DNA from: CAZNPU01 sp964575335
Lineage (GTDB): Bacteria; Planctomycetota; Phycisphaerae; Phycisphaerales; SM1A02
Assembly (NCBI GenBank): GCA_964575335.1
Contig: CAZNPU010000009.1
Coordinates: forward strand, 42,270 to 106,269
Length of the DNA: 64,000 nucleotides
Direction of reading: 5' to 3'
Under the pieces are notes generated by a model. That model was not told where the DNA came from and did no database searches. It saw nothing but the letters and a program-made list of their open reading frames with translations. The position numbers and the translations under genes were made by a program. Position 1 is the first letter of the stretch. Each line of letters starts with the position of its first letter. Shown here in pieces: positions 35,803-44,776 of this stretch.

Positions 35803-37062
35803 ATGAGCACCGACGCAAAGAGGCGGGTGGTTGTCACCGGTCTGGGGGCGGTGACGAATGTTGGCACCGATGTCCCCACCATGTGGCGTTCGCTGACCGA
35901 AGGCCGCTCCGGCATCGCGCGCATTGATTGTTTCGAGCAGGACGATCAGTGGACGGTCTTCATTGCCGGACAGGTGCGCGATTGGGATCCGTCCGGCGTA
36001 TTGGCTCACAGCGAACTCAAGCGAATGGATCGCTTTTGTGCCCTGGGGCTGTGCGCAGCAGAAGAAGCGGCGATTGATTCCGGCATCGATTTCACCCAGG
36101 GCGATCCGGTTCGGCGCGGTGTGGTCATCGGTTCGGGCATCGGCGGCATCCTCACCATCGAAGAGGGGCATACCAGGCTGCTCAATACCGGCCCGCGGAA
36201 AATCAGTCCGTTCACTGTGCCCAAGCTCATGGTCAACGCCTGTGCGGGCAACGTGTCGATTCGCCACAATTTGCGCGGCGTCAATTCATCAACCGCCACC
36301 GCCTGTGCCACCGGCGCGCACGCAATCGGCCACGCCTTCCAGTTCATCCAGACCGGCCTGGCCGATGTGATCTTTGCCGGCGGCACCGAGGCGGCGATCT
36401 CGCCCCTGTGCATCGGTTCATTCGCAGCCATGAAGGCGCTCTCCACGCGCAACGATGAGCCGACGAAAGCCTCGCGTCCGTTTGATCGCGATCGTGACGG
36501 CTTTGTTCTTGCTGAAGGAGCTGCGGTGCTCATTCTGGAAGAGCTTGAGCATGCCAAAAAGCGCGGGGCAAAGATCTATGCCGAGGTCCTGGGCTTTGGC
36601 GTCTCAGGCGATGCCAGCCATATTGCCGCCCCTTGTGCCGATGGCTCGGGCGCAAGAGAGGCGATGGCCATGGCCGTCCGCGAAGCGCAGATCAACCTCG
36701 ACCAAGTCGATTACATCAACGCGCATGGCACTTCAACGCCTCTGGGCGATGCTGCGGAAGTCGCTGCGGTGAAAACGCTCTTTGGCGATCATGCTTCCAA
36801 GCTGGCGATGAGCTCAACCAAGTCGATGACCGGTCATACGCTTGGAGCAGCCGGAGGCATCGAATCGGTTGCGACGGTCCTGGCCGTTTACCACGGCGTT
36901 CTGCCGCCCACCATCAACCTCGACAACCCTGATGACGGCTTCGACCTCAACTTCGTCGCCAACCAAGCTCAGGAGCGTCCGGTGCGATACGCTCTGAATA
37001 ACAGCTTCGGCTTCGGCGGGCACAACGTGAGCCTGTGCTTCGGGCGATATAACGGAACATAA
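35803..37062 (+). CDS. fabF: 3-oxoacyl-ACP synthase II
   Basis: FabF elongates acyl-ACP with malonyl-ACP. The 419-aa protein has the Cys-His-His triad: C168 in TATACATGAH, H308 in NAHGTSTPLGD, H345 in MTGHTLGAAGG. It ends in NNSFGFGGHNVSLCF. The ATG at 35803 is chosen over an in-frame GTG two codons upstream; neither has a clear Shine-Dalgarno. It is the last gene of the fatty-acid cluster and converges on the PagL-like gene. Confidence 0.96.
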   Translation: MSTDAKRRVVVTGLGAVTNVGTDVPTMWRSLTEGRSGIARIDCFEQDDQWTVFIAGQVRDWDPSGVLAHSELKRMDRFCALGLCAAEEAAIDSGIDFTQGDPVRRGVVIGSGIGGILTIEEGHTRLLNTGPRKISPFTVPKLMVNACAGNVSIRHNLRGVNSSTATACATGAHAIGHAFQFIQTGLADVIFAGGTEAAISPLCIGSFAAMKALSTRNDEPTKASRPFDRDRDGFVLAEGAAVLILEELEHAKKRGAKIYAEVLGFGVSGDASHIAAPCADGSGAREAMAMAVREAQINLDQVDYINAHGTSTPLGDAAEVAAVKTLFGDHASKLAMSSTKSMTGHTLGAAGGIESVATVLAVYHGVLPPTINLDNPDDGFDLNFVANQAQERPVRYALNNSFGFGGHNVSLCFGRYNGT

Positions 37063-37201
37063 ACCGCAGCGCGCAATCAAAGAGCAGCAGCGTGCGTCAC
37101 CGCATCACCGTGGCGTTGGTTGTGTCGTGCGCTTCTCGCAGCTGTGCCGTGTGTCCGCCACGGCGCGCTGGAGCGTGCAGTGACGTGTGCTGCTGCGGCG
37201 C

Positions 37202-37942
37202 TCAGAACGGAAAACTCACCATGGCATAGACCATGCCCGAATCGCGGCCGGGGTTTTCATCGTAAAGGTTGGCGTTGGAGATGTGATGCCAGCGGCCGCC
37301 GATGAACATGCGGGCGTCCGGCGTGAGGTCGAAGCTGATGCCTGCGCCTGCCTGCGGCGTAAAGTTGAAGTTTGAGCCGAACTGGGGAACTTCCTCCGAG
37401 GTCAGCAGTATGCCTGCTCCCGCGTCGGCATACAGCGACCACGTGCGATCATCGCTTTGATAAAAGTGCCAGCGAAACAGCAGGTTGAAGTTGCCGCCGA
37501 ACGCATCGTGTCCGCGCTGGTCAAAGTACATCGCGTTGAACTCCAGGTTCAAGCTGATGTCATCGAAAATGAAATAGCTGAAGCCGATGCCCGCCAGGAA
37601 CTGCTCTGCGTGATCAAAGTTGCTGCCAATGCTGCCCTGAATGGTCCATCGCCACGACTCAGCCTGACCGAAGGGACTTCGCGGCGCATACTCCGCCAGA
37701 CGCACCAGCGCATCATCGCCGAGCAAATGCGGCCGATCCGATCGGTCACTTAACGCAATCGAATCAATCTGCAGATCAAGCAGACCAGGCTGCAGATCGG
37801 GCGATTCGCTGAACAGTTTTTCAGAATGCTGCTGCGTATTGATGATGCCGGGCGAAAGCGCATCAGCGTACGCGTCAGTGGGCGTAGCACCGGCGCATGT
37901 AAGGCTGAGCGTTGCAACGGTGAGAAGCGTGGTCATCGGCAC
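37202..37942 (-). CDS. Acyloxyacyl hydrolase / lipid A 3-O-deacylase-like outer-membrane protein (PagL family)
   Basis: About 246 aa with an N-terminal signal peptide (TTLLTVATLSLTCAGATPTDA) followed by a beta-barrel pattern of alternating residues and Gly/aromatic turns. RWHHISNANLYDENPGRDS near the C-terminus matches the PagL active-site region (His and Ser of HxSN, then an acidic residue), and the chain ends in Phe as outer-membrane proteins do. Family knowledge predicts removal of the 3-linked acyl chain of lipid A. GTG 37942 is chosen because GAGGAG lies 7 bases upstream. ATG 37936 is an alternative. Confidence 0.75.
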   Translation of the reverse strand: MPMTTLLTVATLSLTCAGATPTDAYADALSPGIINTQQHSEKLFSESPDLQPGLLDLQIDSIALSDRSDRPHLLGDDALVRLAEYAPRSPFGQAESWRWTIQGSIGSNFDHAEQFLAGIGFSYFIFDDISLNLEFNAMYFDQRGHDAFGGNFNLLFRWHFYQSDDRTWSLYADAGAGILLTSEEVPQFGSNFNFTPQAGAGISFDLTPDARMFIGGRWHHISNANLYDENPGRDSGMVYAMVSFPF

Positions 37943-38156
37943 GGAAGTTCTCCTCAAGAGATGGGGAAATACTGGTGAGTCGGCTCGATCAAGACGCGAC
38001 GTGCTGCGTGGATAACATCTCGTGGCGGGCAGCAGGGTACGTTGTTTGGACAGCGCCAGCAAGAGCATCGAGAATGGTTGATTCCACAAGCGTACTGCGG
38101 CAGATCTGCCGGGGGCGCAGACTCGGCAGCGTTGCGACGCTACATTGTCACTGCAT

Positions 38157-39023
38157 ATGGCACGAAAGCGCGTCATCGTAGGTATTGGAGAAGCTGTGCT
38201 GCTGGAGTATCCCGACCGCATTGAGCCGGGCGGACTGGCGATAAGCAGCGCGCTTGCAGCTGCGCCGTTGGGACACGTGGGCATTCCCATCTCTCGCATC
38301 GGGCAGGATCAACAGGGCGATACGCTCATCCAGCTTCTGCGCGAGCGGGGCGTCAATATCGATCATTTCCAATACGATCCGGATCTGCCGACCGGCCGCC
38401 TGTCGATTCGCACCATTGCCGGCCGAACCACGACGTCGCTGACGCCGCGAGCGGCGTTTGACAATCTGCAATGGGATTTCGACCTCGTCGATGTCGCGCA
38501 GCAGGCTGATGGAGTTGTTTTTGGTCAATTGGCCCGACGAAGCGCGCAGACCCAGTCGATCATCAAGCGGTTTCTTGCTGAGTGCAGCAATGCGCTGCGG
38601 GTCTTTGACCTGACCAATCGCGAAGACGATTCGGTTGACCGTACCGAAGCCCGCTCCGGACTGGAATACGCTGAGGGCTTGATCGTCGATGCAGCGGCGC
38701 TCAGGATACTTGTGCCGTCGTGGTCGGACGGCGAACCCGACGCTGCGATGACCGAGGCGATGCGCGGCACGTCGCTTGTGTTTACGGTTTTCATTGAACG
38801 AAGCGGAACCGAGAACCTGATGCTGGTGCGCATGCGCGATGCTGATGACACAACGTGGCGCGCACCCCGCGCGTATCCCTCAGCTCAGCATGCAGCAGCA
38901 ACGGTCGGACTGATTCACGGCCTGCTGAGCGGGTGGGATGTTCCAAAGAGCCTGGAGATGGCAGTGCGCTTGGCCGAGCACGCTGCGAGTCGTCCGACTG
39001 AACCGTTATCACCAACGCTTTGA
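38157..39023 (+). CDS. PfkB-family carbohydrate-kinase-like protein, likely catalytically degenerate
   Basis: A 288-aa ribokinase-fold protein. The substrate-side motif GGLAISSALAAAPLGHVG (25-42) and RIGQDQQGDTL are family-typical, as is the phospho-sugar-facing DLPTGRLSIRT. The C-terminal anion hole and catalytic Asp (normally GAGD) are not found. The equivalent region reads YPSAQHAAATVG (240-251), while the helix that follows it is conserved in position. It may bind a sugar without phosphorylating it. TACATT lies 10 bases upstream of the ATG, with no Shine-Dalgarno. Confidence 0.75.
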   Translation: MARKRVIVGIGEAVLLEYPDRIEPGGLAISSALAAAPLGHVGIPISRIGQDQQGDTLIQLLRERGVNIDHFQYDPDLPTGRLSIRTIAGRTTTSLTPRAAFDNLQWDFDLVDVAQQADGVVFGQLARRSAQTQSIIKRFLAECSNALRVFDLTNREDDSVDRTEARSGLEYAEGLIVDAAALRILVPSWSDGEPDAAMTEAMRGTSLVFTVFIERSGTENLMLVRMRDADDTTWRAPRAYPSAQHAAATVGLIHGLLSGWDVPKSLEMAVRLAEHAASRPTEPLSPTL

Positions 39024-40429
39024 ATTGCTCTTGAAGTGCAAAGCATGGGGAGGGCTTGTTGTTGTTGTTGGTGACGATGCAGTTTCGCACTCACTTGAGC
39101 AGAAGCGATGGCAGCGATCGTCGCCTTCGTTGTCGCATCGCATGCGCGAGAGGCGTGTGACGAGCAGGCGGTGAGGCCAGGAGGCAAAAAGAATCCGCCG
39201 TCCGGACGCTCCGACACTTCCGGACGGCGGTGCGCCACGGCCAAGAGGCCGCGTTGAATTCTGGGTTGCTCAGTGCGAGCAAACGCACATTAGCCGTATG
39301 TCGGCAGGTTGGTCAATGGCTTAGGCCTTGCTTCGCAATAATTTCGCAAACCATTGCTGTTATTGATCTTACAGCATTTTTTGTTCCTGGTGTGGCATTT
39401 CCTTTTGAATATTGGGGTTTGTTAGGGTACTGGCGGCACCTTTCCTGACGCTGAATGCGGCAAAAATTGCCTGTCCAGGACGGTATGGACGGAAAATGTT
39501 TGGTTGATCTGGCATAGTGTGACAGCCCAAATACACCAGGTCAGAGGCGTGCCACAGCCGTACAGCCGGCGAATATGGCTGCTGCTCGGGCGAGGCTGCT
39601 GGGGCAATGAGCAGTTGAGTGAGTCGGGAGAAGCGGCCGTAGCCATCGCATGCAGCCGGGAGACGTTCGCCGGGCCGATGGGTGATGATGATGATGGGGG
39701 AAATGCATTGACGCGATTCAGGCCGTTGCGGCTGTTGCGATCGATAATCGATTCTTCAACCCCGCATCAATCATGCATGCGCAGTTCACGACGATGATCA
39801 AAGCTGCTGCAGCAAGCAAGAGATGAGCGCAGCGCGGCGAGGCTTGATGAGTACAGATTCACAACGGTTGGATGGTGAACGGATGGCCACTCAGCTTGAA
39901 GTCTGTTGCGTGGCGGCAGTGCGTGGAAGCAACGTGTCGCGTCCAACCGGGCAATGGCCTTTCAGTGATTCAAAAAGCTGCGAGGCTGCAGCGGCGCAAA
40001 GAGCGGCAATGTTCAAACCATCTGTCTGTTGCGCATCCAAATTGCCAAATCCAGTTTCCCTAAGGTGAAACCTGTGGTACATTCCAATTACTGACCGAGG
40101 GCCATGACGCCTTTTTTCCTGCGTGCATGAAGCACGCATTGGCGAATGGATCATCGGCTGCATGGAAGCCGGCATCGCTGCAGGTTTGAACGGTGATGTG
40201 CGGTTTGACGCGGCCGTCCAGTTTTTCAGGAGATTGATCATGTGGCGGCGTCAGCGCGCCGTGTAAGCGGTGTAACGGCCGTGACACTCCGCGTTATGCA
40301 CAGGCAATTGCTTTCTTTTGCCCGCCGTTGCGTCAGTTGTTTCGCCTGTGCTGCCTTGCCTGATTGATTCTGTGATTTGTCGTCACGAGCGGATCAATCA
40401 GACAGCGAGCAGCAGTCTGACGCGCTTGT
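39024..40429. other. Gene-poor intergenic region
   Basis: About 1.4 kb without a convincing gene. Frames that are open here lack protein-like composition, Shine-Dalgarno sequences and recognisable motifs. Visible signals: a GTT triplet run at about 39058-39070, a minus-strand intrinsic terminator at 39183-39229, a weak plus-strand hairpin TGCTGT/ACAGCA followed by six T at about 39352-39380, and an AT-richer patch at about 39330-39430 that is atypical for the window. A tiny frame MWRRQRAV with a good AGGAG sits at about 40240-40266. Confidence 0.5.
39183..39229 (-). terminator. Strong minus-strand intrinsic terminator without an assigned gene
   Basis: A perfect 12-bp inverted repeat, CCGCCGTCCGGA (39194-39205 on the plus strand) with TCCGGACGGCGG (to 39229), is followed on the minus strand by ATTCTTTTTG. 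It must end a leftward transcript that originates above 39240. The nearest leftward gene is the ABC permease 1.6 kb away, so a small RNA or very small gene is suspected. Confidence 0.8.
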
Positions 40430-40703
40430 GCTGCCGCAGTGCAGGCCGGATGACCGGATGCGAAGCGGTCTGCACGTCGGGAAGTTTCTGGGCTTCGGAG
40501 GAGCCCTCACAATAAATCCGGGGAGAAAACTGGTCATCAGCATGCGCGTGATGCACATGACCAGGCGGCGTTGACCGGACGGGAGTAGGAGTGGAGCATT
40601 GGTCAATTCCCTCGGGCTAGGCGCCAGGATTCCGGGGGCAACGTGTTCCGGGGTCGGGATGGTGGGAACAACGATGCGATGCACGCGGCGCATCGTTTTT
40701 TAT
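40430..40703 (+). ncRNA. Candidate structured RNA with its own terminator
   Basis: Five stem-loops in a row, then an intrinsic terminator. P1 GTGCAGGCCG/CGGTCTGCAC (40439-40448 with 40466-40475). P2 GGGCTTC/GGAGCCC region (40490-40506). P3 CTGGTCAT/ATGACCAG (40530-40537 with 40557-40564) with inner GCAT/ATGC. P4 TTGACC/GGTCAA (40571-40576 with 40601-40606). P5 TGTTCC/GGAACA (40644-40649 with 40665-40670). Terminator AACGATGCG/CGCATCGTT (40670-40678 with 40689-40697) followed by a T-run. No protein frame fits and the next plus-strand gene is far away, so it is not a 5' leader. I do not recognise RNase P, tmRNA, SRP or 6S signatures. The 5' end is unknown. Confidence 0.55.
40670..40703 (+). terminator. 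Intrinsic terminator of the candidate structured RNA
   Basis: A 9-bp perfect stem AACGATGCG/CGCATCGTT with a 10-base loop, followed by TTTTTTATTT. Confidence 0.8.
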
Positions 40704-40850
40704 TTGGTTCGTGAGAGATGCAGGCGCCTGTTCGCCATCGTGTTGATGCGCCCGCCTATGACTCCCGATGGCGTGCCGCTGCAGGTTGCCGGTTCATGGC
40801 ATGGTCTGATCGCATTTCCTTCGTGATCACAGTCGCTTTCGCTCGTGCAA

Positions 40851-43478
40851 TCATCCGTGTCGTCCGCTGGCCAGCAGCACGCTTGGATGTCGGCGAACAA
40901 CGCTCAAGACGCCCGGCACCGCTGCCAGCAATGTGAGCGCCAGCAGCACCAGCCAGCCCGCAGCCATGGGCAGCTCGGGAATCGTCAGCCGCACGGGCAG
41001 CCCTGCAAGATCGCGGTAATGCGATGCGCCCACCCACGCCATATGCAGGCCCAGCGCCGAGCCGATGATTGCGCCGGTCATCGCCAGCACCGCAGCTTCG
41101 CCGAAGATCAGGCGCGCCAGTACGCCTTTGCTGGCGCCAACCGCGCGCAATACGCCGTACTCGTGCCGCCGCCCGTGAATGTTCGCAAGAATCACATTGC
41201 CCGTGCCGATGGACGCCAGCACCAAGGCAGCAAAGGCGATCGTGCTCTGCACAGCCAGCAGCGTGCTAGCAACGTCGTTGATGGTCTGCATGATCCACCG
41301 TCCGCTGTTGTACGCCACGCCGGGAGCGACGTCGGCGATGCGTGCCGCCACTGCCTCGTCAGCAATGTCATAATCGTTGCGCAGGTTGATCTGCATGGCC
41401 AGCACATCGCGATTGTCGAACGTGCGCGCGACTTCATCGATGTGCATGAAGACCGCGCTGATCGACAGCTCCATGTATTGGTTGCGGATGCCAAAGGTCT
41501 GCGTGATGACATCAAGGCCAGCGGAGTTGACCGCGCCGACAATCGTGTATGTTTTTTTCGATCGTCCGCCGGCAGAGAGCGTGATCGTATCGCCGATCGC
41601 GGCTCGCTGCGTGGTCAGGAATCGGTCAGCCACAATGATGCCCGATCCGTCATTCAAACTGGCGATGGCGGTCGCGGGATCGCCCGCTGTCCACTCAACG
41701 GTATTGATGCGGAAGAACACCTCGGGATCAAACCCGAAGCAGGTGACGTTCGGCGGGGCGAGGCCGCGCACGCCGAATATTTGCCGATCTTCAACACGCA
41801 GCGGCAGATACCCGATCGGGCAGGTCGCTTCGACAAACGGCAGACTGGCGATGGCGCGCTGTTGCTGCGGCGTAATGCCGGTGATGCGATGGGCAAAACC
41901 ATCTGCGAACTTGATGCGGCTGACCCAGTCATCCAAAAGCGATGTCATGTTCGACCACGTGCTCACCAGAATGGCCACGCCCACCATCAATGCCCCGGCG
42001 GTAAAGCCATGACGAAACGGCGTCGCAATGACCGACCGCTGCACAACGCCCTGCGGAAGACGCAGCACGCGTGTGATCAACGGACCAAGTGCCATCGCCA
42101 CGGCGACGACCATTGGCACTGCAAGAATGAAGTAGCCGATGTGCAGCGTCGGCAGACCCGCATACGCATAGGCGTAAAAGCGATCGCTGGCGTCGGGCAG
42201 CAACAGCAAGCCCAACTGCAATGCGATAAGCGTCAACCCGAGCACGCCGCACCAGACCAGCGCTGACCATCGCAATGGCTGCGCCCGATACGCCATCGCC
42301 TGCAGTGGTGAAACGTGACTGGCCATCCACGCCGGATACAGCCCGCCGAGCATCCCCGCGCTAGCTGCGCCGATCATCGCCAGTCCAATGCCCATCCCGT
42401 GCAGGTGCAGGCCGGCTTCGAGCAGATCGCGGAAATACCACACCAATATGCCGGTAAGCCCGATGCCCAGCGGTATGCCGATGAGCGCGCCGACTGCAGC
42501 GATCGCCAGGCCAGCCACCAGTTGTGAGACAAACAGCTGCCCCCGGCTGGCGCCGATGCAGCGTGTGACAGCAAGTTCGCGCTGCCGCTCTGTCACCGAG
42601 GTTGTCAGCGCGGTGACGATGATGAAGCTGGCGCTCATGAATGTCAGCACCGACGCCACAACCAGTCCGAAGCGGCTGGCTTCGATCTGCCGGTCAAATC
42701 CCGAGCGGACCTTCTCTGCCGGTTCGAGCGAAACCGTCGAAGGCAGCGCATCCTGATAGGTTGCGCAGAATGCTTCGACATCCGTATTCGGCTTGAGTAC
42801 GAGCACGATCGAGGTGAGCTGTCCGGTTCGTCCGGTCGCTTCACCAAGCACGCTGCGATCGACCTGAATCAGCGGTCGCTGCACAGCAGTCAGACGCGGG
42901 CGCTTGTACATGCCCACCACGCGCAACGTGATCGGATCGCCGAATCGCTGAACGTTGAGTTCATCGCCTGCTGTCGCCTGCAGCAGTTCAGCAGTCGGTT
43001 CGTCGATGAGAATTTCATCAGGCGCTGTTGGCATGCGGCCGGCAATGAGCGTGAGCGACCGGATAGGCAGTTCATCGTTGAAGTCAACCCCGTTGGCCGA
43101 CGGCGTGGCGCGAAGCATCTGGCCGGTTTTCGGGTCGCGTCGCTGATCGGCATGCACAAGCGTGAGCGAGGCGAAGAGCCGGCCGGCGGCATGCTCGACC
43201 TCGGGCCATGCACGCGCCTGTTCGAGAAGCGATTCATCAAATCGGCCGTTGCCGGGATGGATGATACGTGCGTCGGCTGCGCCGAGAATTTTCGCAATGG
43301 CCTGCTCCATCGTGGCCTGTGCGGTGGCGAACGCACACGACACCGCCACCACGAGGCTGGCGGCCAGCGCCACCGCGCCGATCATCAGCGCGGTCCGCCC
43401 CGGCTTACCGGCGAGCGTGTTGCGCGCGAGTCGCCAACTCGGCAGCATCAAGTCCATCAACGTCAAAGCTGCTATCAA
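40851..43478 (-). CDS. ABC transporter permease with two FtsX domains
   Basis: An 875-aa membrane protein of the FtsX/MacB-LolCE superfamily. An N-terminal membrane helix (about 30-50) is followed by a large periplasmic MacB-like core domain (about 60-240). Then comes an FtsX block of three helices (about 265-380, with TSVTERQRELAVTRCIGASRGQL), further helices, a second periplasmic domain and a second FtsX block (about 745-870, with GRRHEYGVLRAVGASKG). This ten-helix, tandem layout is common in exporters of lipoproteins or lipids that lack a substrate-binding protein. It overlaps the ATPase gene by up to 74 bases. ATGs at 43457 and 43448 are alternative starts. Confidence 0.9.
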   Translation of the reverse strand: MIAALTLMDLMLPSWRLARNTLAGKPGRTALMIGAVALAASLVVAVSCAFATAQATMEQAIAKILGAADARIIHPGNGRFDESLLEQARAWPEVEHAAGRLFASLTLVHADQRRDPKTGQMLRATPSANGVDFNDELPIRSLTLIAGRMPTAPDEILIDEPTAELLQATAGDELNVQRFGDPITLRVVGMYKRPRLTAVQRPLIQVDRSVLGEATGRTGQLTSIVLVLKPNTDVEAFCATYQDALPSTVSLEPAEKVRSGFDRQIEASRFGLVVASVLTFMSASFIIVTALTTSVTERQRELAVTRCIGASRGQLFVSQLVAGLAIAAVGALIGIPLGIGLTGILVWYFRDLLEAGLHLHGMGIGLAMIGAASAGMLGGLYPAWMASHVSPLQAMAYRAQPLRWSALVWCGVLGLTLIALQLGLLLLPDASDRFYAYAYAGLPTLHIGYFILAVPMVVAVAMALGPLITRVLRLPQGVVQRSVIATPFRHGFTAGALMVGVAILVSTWSNMTSLLDDWVSRIKFADGFAHRITGITPQQQRAIASLPFVEATCPIGYLPLRVEDRQIFGVRGLAPPNVTCFGFDPEVFFRINTVEWTAGDPATAIASLNDGSGIIVADRFLTTQRAAIGDTITLSAGGRSKKTYTIVGAVNSAGLDVITQTFGIRNQYMELSISAVFMHIDEVARTFDNRDVLAMQINLRNDYDIADEAVAARIADVAPGVAYNSGRWIMQTINDVASTLLAVQSTIAFAALVLASIGTGNVILANIHGRRHEYGVLRAVGASKGVLARLIFGEAAVLAMTGAIIGSALGLHMAWVGASHYRDLAGLPVRLTIPELPMAAGWLVLLALTLLAAVPGVLSVVRRHPSVLLASGRHG

Positions 43479-44172
43479 TCCTTCCGTCGCGAATCACGAA
43501 AACACGCTGGCAATGAACAGCCGCTTCGGGTTCGTGCGTCACCATCAGCACTGTCAGTTGCCGCTCTGCTGCAAGCTCGCCCAGCAATTTCCAGACCTGC
43601 TGGCTTGTTCTTGAGTCAAGATTTCCAGTGGGTTCGTCAGCAAAGAGAACGGTAGGCTCAAAAAGCAGCGCCCGCGCGATCGCCACGCGCTGCTGTTCGC
43701 CGCCTGAGAGCGCATCGGGGCGATGCGAAGCGCGGTCTTCAAGCCCCAAGGCCCGCAGCAACTGCATGCCGCGCTCGCGGCGTTCAGCAGCAGGCATGCC
43801 GTCGAGCATGCCCGGCAATGTCACGTTGTCCAGCGCGGTGAGCGTGGAGATGAGATTGAACTGCTGGAACACGATGCCGATGCGCCTGCGCCGAAACAGC
43901 GTAAGCTCAGCATCGGACATGGTGTTGAGCTGACAGCCGGCCACTTCAATCTGCCCGCTGTCGGGCCGGTCCAGTGCCGCAAGCAGGTGCAGCAACGTGC
44001 TCTTGCCGCTGCCTGAAGGGCCCATGATGGCGTAGAAGCCTGGCTGGTCAATGGTCAGATCAATGCCGCGCAGAGCGGGCACCCGACGATTCCCCAGCAC
44101 ATAGTTCTTCGTGACGCCAGTGAGCCGGATCGATCCATCTCCCGACGAGATCCTGGAGTGTCGTTCAGCCAA
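43405..44172 (-). CDS. ABC transporter ATP-binding protein (LolD/MacB-type)
   Basis: A 255-aa ATPase subunit: Walker A GPSGSGKSTLLHLL, the Q-loop segment FQQFNLI, the signature LSGGEQQRVAIARALL, Walker B VLFADEPTGNLDS and H-loop VTHEPE. The IGIVFQQFNLISTLTALDNV context is typical of the LolD/MacB/FtsE group that pairs with FtsX-type permeases. Its stop lies inside the downstream permease gene and its start overlaps the gcvH stop by 8 bases, so the three genes form one translationally linked operon. Confidence 0.94.
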   Translation of the reverse strand: MAERHSRISSGDGSIRLTGVTKNYVLGNRRVPALRGIDLTIDQPGFYAIMGPSGSGKSTLLHLLAALDRPDSGQIEVAGCQLNTMSDAELTLFRRRRIGIVFQQFNLISTLTALDNVTLPGMLDGMPAAERRERGMQLLRALGLEDRASHRPDALSGGEQQRVAIARALLFEPTVLFADEPTGNLDSRTSQQVWKLLGELAAERQLTVLMVTHEPEAAVHCQRVFVIRDGRIDSSFDVDGLDAAELATRAQHARR

Positions 44173-44548
44173 CCGGGTGTTTCCGATCGTAGGTTTCCTG
44201 ATCCATCAGCGATTGTAGCGGGGAGGGATCGCTGGTTTTGATCTTCACCAGCCATCCGGCATTGAAGGGATCGGTATTCAGCAATGAAGGATCGTCGATC
44301 ACCGCCTGGTTCACTTCGGCAATCTCGCCTTCGATCGCGGAGTAGACCTCGCTGGTGGTCTTGACCGATTCGACTTCGCCGATGGCCGTGCCCGGCGAAA
44401 CACTGGTGCCGGCAGGCTTGAGTTCCACATAGGTGATGTCGGTCAGCTCATCGGTCGCGAATTTGGTGATGCCCATGGTGACGGTGTCGCCATCAACATG
44501 AAACCATTCGTGCGTTTCTGAGTACCGATAATCAGCCGGGCTGGGCAT
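44165..44548 (-). CDS. gcvH: Glycine cleavage system H protein
   Basis: A 127-aa lipoyl carrier of the glycine cleavage system. It has the family start YRYSETHEWFHVDGD and the lipoylation site K63 in GEVESVKTTSEVYS, followed by NTDPFNAGWLVKIK. No gcvT or gcvP is nearby. Instead it heads an operon with an ABC exporter, so it may act as a general lipoyl-relay protein here. AGGAG lies about 8 bases before the ATG. Confidence 0.95.
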   Translation of the reverse strand: MPSPADYRYSETHEWFHVDGDTVTMGITKFATDELTDITYVELKPAGTSVSPGTAIGEVESVKTTSEVYSAIEGEIAEVNQAVIDDPSLLNTDPFNAGWLVKIKTSDPSPLQSLMDQETYDRKHPVG

Positions 44549-44581
44549 GTGGAAAACTCCTGTTCAGATTGCGAAATCGAC

Positions 44582-44609
44582 ATGATAGCCGCTGTTGGAA
44601 GACCGGCAA
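44582..44609 (-). promoter_or_regulatory. Promoter of the gcvH-ABC operon
   Basis: On the minus strand, TTGCCG (44609-44604), a 16-base spacer and TATCAT (44587-44582). The predicted start is near 44575, about 27 bases before the gcvH ATG. Confidence 0.55.
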
Positions 44610-44655
44610 ACCTGCCTCACGGGGGCGCAGCGGGCGGTGACTAGGGCCGAATGCT

Positions 44656-44688
44656 GAAAAAACACCCGGTCTGAAATACAGCCGGTGC
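44656..44688 (-). terminator. Minus-strand intrinsic terminator upstream of gcvH
   Basis: On the minus strand the hairpin CACCGG-CTG / CAG-CCGGGTG is followed by TTTTTTC. It lies upstream of the gcvH promoter, so it ends some other leftward transcript, or is a leader attenuator if transcription of gcvH also starts farther upstream. Confidence 0.6.
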
Positions 44689-44742
44689 AAGGACTTGACA
44701 GTGGCGATGTGGAAAGATAGGCAAAATGTGAAGACTTTTTCT

Positions 44743-44770
44743 TTGCCTTCAATTCAAGGTCCGCTATTAT
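44743..44770 (+). promoter_or_regulatory. Promoter for the candidate small RNA
   Basis: TTGCCT at 44743-44748, a 16-base spacer and TATTAT at 44765-44770. The predicted start is near 44777. Confidence 0.5.
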
Positions 44771-44776
44771 TTCATG

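Noticed and set aside
39504..40241. Several frames of 60-116 residues in the gene-poor stretch
   Set aside because: No Shine-Dalgarno, no -10 motif at the start, unstructured composition and mutual overlap.
40845..42266. A 473-residue plus-strand frame opposite the ABC permease
   Set aside because: Its composition is Arg/His/Gln-rich shadow sequence; the permease with two FtsX blocks explains this region.
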